Source: Altererythrobacter epoxidivorans
GTDB lineage: Bacteria > Pseudomonadota > Alphaproteobacteria > Sphingomonadales > Sphingomonadaceae
Assembly (NCBI RefSeq): GCF_001281485.1
Contig: NZ_CP012669.1
Location: 930,001-994,000 of the forward strand
DNA: 64,000 nt
Direction of reading: 5' to 3'
A model generated the notes under the pieces. That model was not told the origin of the DNA. It saw only the letters and a list, made by a program, of their open reading frames with translations, and ran no database searches. Shown here one piece after another: positions 62,610 through 64,000 of this stretch. How positions within the stretch are numbered: position 1 is the stretch's first letter; each line of letters opens with the position of its first letter. The position numbers and the translations under genes are program-made.

Positions 62610-63754
62610 CGCCAGCGCAATCGCTCCGGGGTCAGCTGGTCCACTGAGGTCACGCCCATCAACCGCATGCCGCGCTCGATCTCGTCCTTCAGGATGCCGA
62701 TAGCGCGCTCAACGCCGGGCTGTCCCGCCGCCGCAAGGGCGTAGAGGTAGAGCCTGCCTCCGCTGGCCGCCGTGGCGCCAGCGCACAGGCTTTTGAGGAC
62801 ATGCGTGCCGCGTCGCACGCCGCCATCGACGATAATCTCGATTTCGCCGCCGACCGTGTCGACTATCTCACGCAGCTGGTCGAAGGGCGCGCGGCTGCCG
62901 TCCAGCTGCCTCCCACCATGGTTTGAGATCATGATTGCATCGGCACCGATCTCGACCGCGCGGCGCGCGTCATTGGCGCTCATCACGCCTTTCAGCGCAA
63001 ACTTCCCGCCCCAGTCCTGCCTGATCCGGGCTGCGGTGTCCCAATCCATTGAGGTATCGAGCATCGTATTAAAATATTCCGCGATGCTGACAGCCTTGCC
63101 GGTGCCTTCGCTGACATGCGTATCGAGGTTGGGTAGGCGAAATTTCTCGCGCAGCAGGTAATCGAGCGTCCAGCGCGGACGCGTCGCGTAACTCCAGACA
63201 GCGCTCGGCGTGAAACGGGGAGGGGTGGTAAACCCCGAGCGAAGGCAACGCTCCCGCTTGCCCGATACGATGGTATCGACCGTCAGCGCGATCGCATCGA
63301 AGCCGGAGGCCTGGCAGCGTTCGATCATCGAAGTGTTCAGGCCCTTGTCCTTGTGGACGTAGAGCTGGAACATCTTGGGCCCGTCAGTCAGGGCGGCGAT
63401 CTCTTCGATGCTGCGCGTGGCGAGGCTCGAGATACCGAACCACAGGCCGAATTTCGCCGCGGCTTTTGCAACGGCGGTCTCGCCTTCATGATGGAATGCC
63501 CTCTGCACGGCAGTCGGGCTCAGCACGAGGGGTAGGGCGCTCTTTCGGCCAAGGATGGTGCAACTCGTGTCGATTTCCGCCACGCCCGCGAGCACGTCGG
63601 GGACGAGGTCCGCATCGTCGAAGGCGGAGGTGTTGCGCCCCTTGGTCAGTTCATCATCGGCCGCGCCATCGATGTAATCGAATACGGGCCAGGGAAGCCG
63701 CGCTTTCGCCAACTTCCGGAAATCATCGATATTATGGCAGTCTGTAAGTCGCAT
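62606..63754 (-). CDS. FMN-dependent alpha-hydroxy-acid dehydrogenase (LldD-like)
   Basis: Oxidises L-lactate or a similar 2-hydroxy acid. 382 residues with the FMN TIM-barrel blocks: PVFDYIDGAADDEL, PLVLSPTAVQRAFHHEGE, FQLYVHKDKG, and the active site ALKGVMSANDA, MISNHGGRQLDGSRAP with catalytic His279, and VDGGVRRGTHVLKSLCAGA. Close to LldD, but the substrate cannot be fixed by sequence. A GCGGG precedes the ATG. Confidence 0.92.
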   Translation of the reverse strand: MRLTDCHNIDDFRKLAKARLPWPVFDYIDGAADDELTKGRNTSAFDDADLVPDVLAGVAEIDTSCTILGRKSALPLVLSPTAVQRAFHHEGETAVAKAAAKFGLWFGISSLATRSIEEIAALTDGPKMFQLYVHKDKGLNTSMIERCQASGFDAIALTVDTIVSGKRERCLRSGFTTPPRFTPSAVWSYATRPRWTLDYLLREKFRLPNLDTHVSEGTGKAVSIAEYFNTMLDTSMDWDTAARIRQDWGGKFALKGVMSANDARRAVEIGADAIMISNHGGRQLDGSRAPFDQLREIVDTVGGEIEIIVDGGVRRGTHVLKSLCAGATAASGGRLYLYALAAAGQPGVERAIGILKDEIERGMRLMGVTSVDQLTPERLRWR

Positions 63755-63794
63755 CCCGCAGTCTTAGGCCCACGTGGACGCGCCTGTCGACGCA

Positions 63795-64000
63795 TTAACC
63801 GCAGCCGACGGATTCGATTTTGTTGTCGACATCCAACATCACGTTGAGACGGTTCGGATCGAGATCGTCGGTCGTGGCTTCGCCGGGGGCCACCCAGCGT
63901 ACGGTTTCGATGGGCATGACTGCGATCGCCAATTCAGCACGCGCTTCTTCGCTTGCCTCGTCGCCGATGAACTTTGTCGCCCGGGACGCATTGCACGGAT
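63795..64000 (-). CDS. I78-type peptidase inhibitor, 5' end outside window
   Basis: Only the C-terminal 67 residues are in the window: CNASRATKFIG, then IETVRWVAPGEATTDDLD, RLNVMLDVDNKIESVGCG and the stop. The pattern C-N-A, R-W-V-x-P-G, D-P-N-R-L-N-V and terminal C-G is that of the I78 family of small serine-peptidase inhibitors, usually secreted or lipidated. The N-terminal signal cannot be seen. Confidence 0.72.
   Translation of the reverse strand, partial: PCNASRATKFIGDEASEEARAELAIAVMPIETVRWVAPGEATTDDLDPNRLNVMLDVDNKIESVGCG

Noticed and set aside
1..64000. CRISPR arrays, transposases, integrases, prophage genes
   Set aside because: None was seen; no tandem spaced repeats and no protein with recombinase motifs.

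Overview
The window is a gene-dense, GC-rich stretch of an alphaproteobacterial chromosome. It is most likely from Sphingomonadales, close to Erythrobacteraceae. The evidence is the alphaproteobacterial SOS box (GAAC-N7-GAAC), two EcfG-type general-stress promoters (GGAAC-N16-CGTT), an imuA-imuB-dnaE2 mutasome, the long OprP/PstC/PstA forms, and many Sphingomonad-like proteins. The genus is inferred from protein character only. There are no insertion sequences, phage genes or CRISPR arrays. The window looks like core chromosome.

Left part (1-19.4 kb): a glycolytic/Calvin-type cluster (3' part of tkt, gap, pgk, an NTF2-like protein, class I aldolase), two paralogous small exported proteins, thiE, two cell-wall enzymes (L,D-transpeptidase and M23 peptidase), efp, a small acidic protein, an inositol-monophosphatase-like enzyme, tRNA-Leu(CAA), an MscS-like channel and an SLC13 carrier. 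Next come isocitrate lyase with a 57-residue partner gene and a divergent ScfR/RamB-like regulator. A small membrane protein follows, preceded by an EcfG promoter.

Middle (19.4-31 kb): a PEP-CTERM-type regulatory/EPS module (EpsB-like sugar transferase, histidine kinase PrsK, sigma54 activator PrsR, TPR lipoprotein), then a bile-acid-symporter-like carrier, a DUF475/TerC protein, panB, an SLC6-type transporter, and a general-stress FMN-fold protein with a second EcfG promoter.

DNA-damage block (31.1-40.2 kb): SOS box, imuA, imuB, a PilZ gene, a second SOS box, a radical-SAM protein, a UdgX fusion protein and dnaE2. Both SOS boxes fit the alphaproteobacterial LexA consensus exactly, and the last three genes are translationally coupled. 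This is the most distinctive system here: a mutagenic-repair operon with a uracil-DNA-capturing UdgX and a radical-SAM partner.

Phosphate block (42.3-51.2 kb, minus strand): phoR, an OprP-type porin, pstS, pstC, pstA, pstB, phoU, phoB, with candidate Pho boxes before the porin and pstS. An extensin-like protein and an AmpG-like permease precede it.

Right part (51.2-64 kb): tRNA-Glu(UUC), recJ, a flavodoxin-like protein, an unrecognised protein, an AHH/HNH-type nuclease, a nitronate monooxygenase, an amidohydrolase, an exported VWA protein, leuA with a newly read leucine-rich leader peptide (attenuator), a hot-dog thioesterase, an epoxide hydrolase, an FMN alpha-hydroxy-acid dehydrogenase, and the 3' end of an I78-type peptidase inhibitor. 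Every stretch over about 150 bases without a protein gene was examined; what was seen in each is given with the entries. The 57,219-57,455 gap shows nothing convincing.
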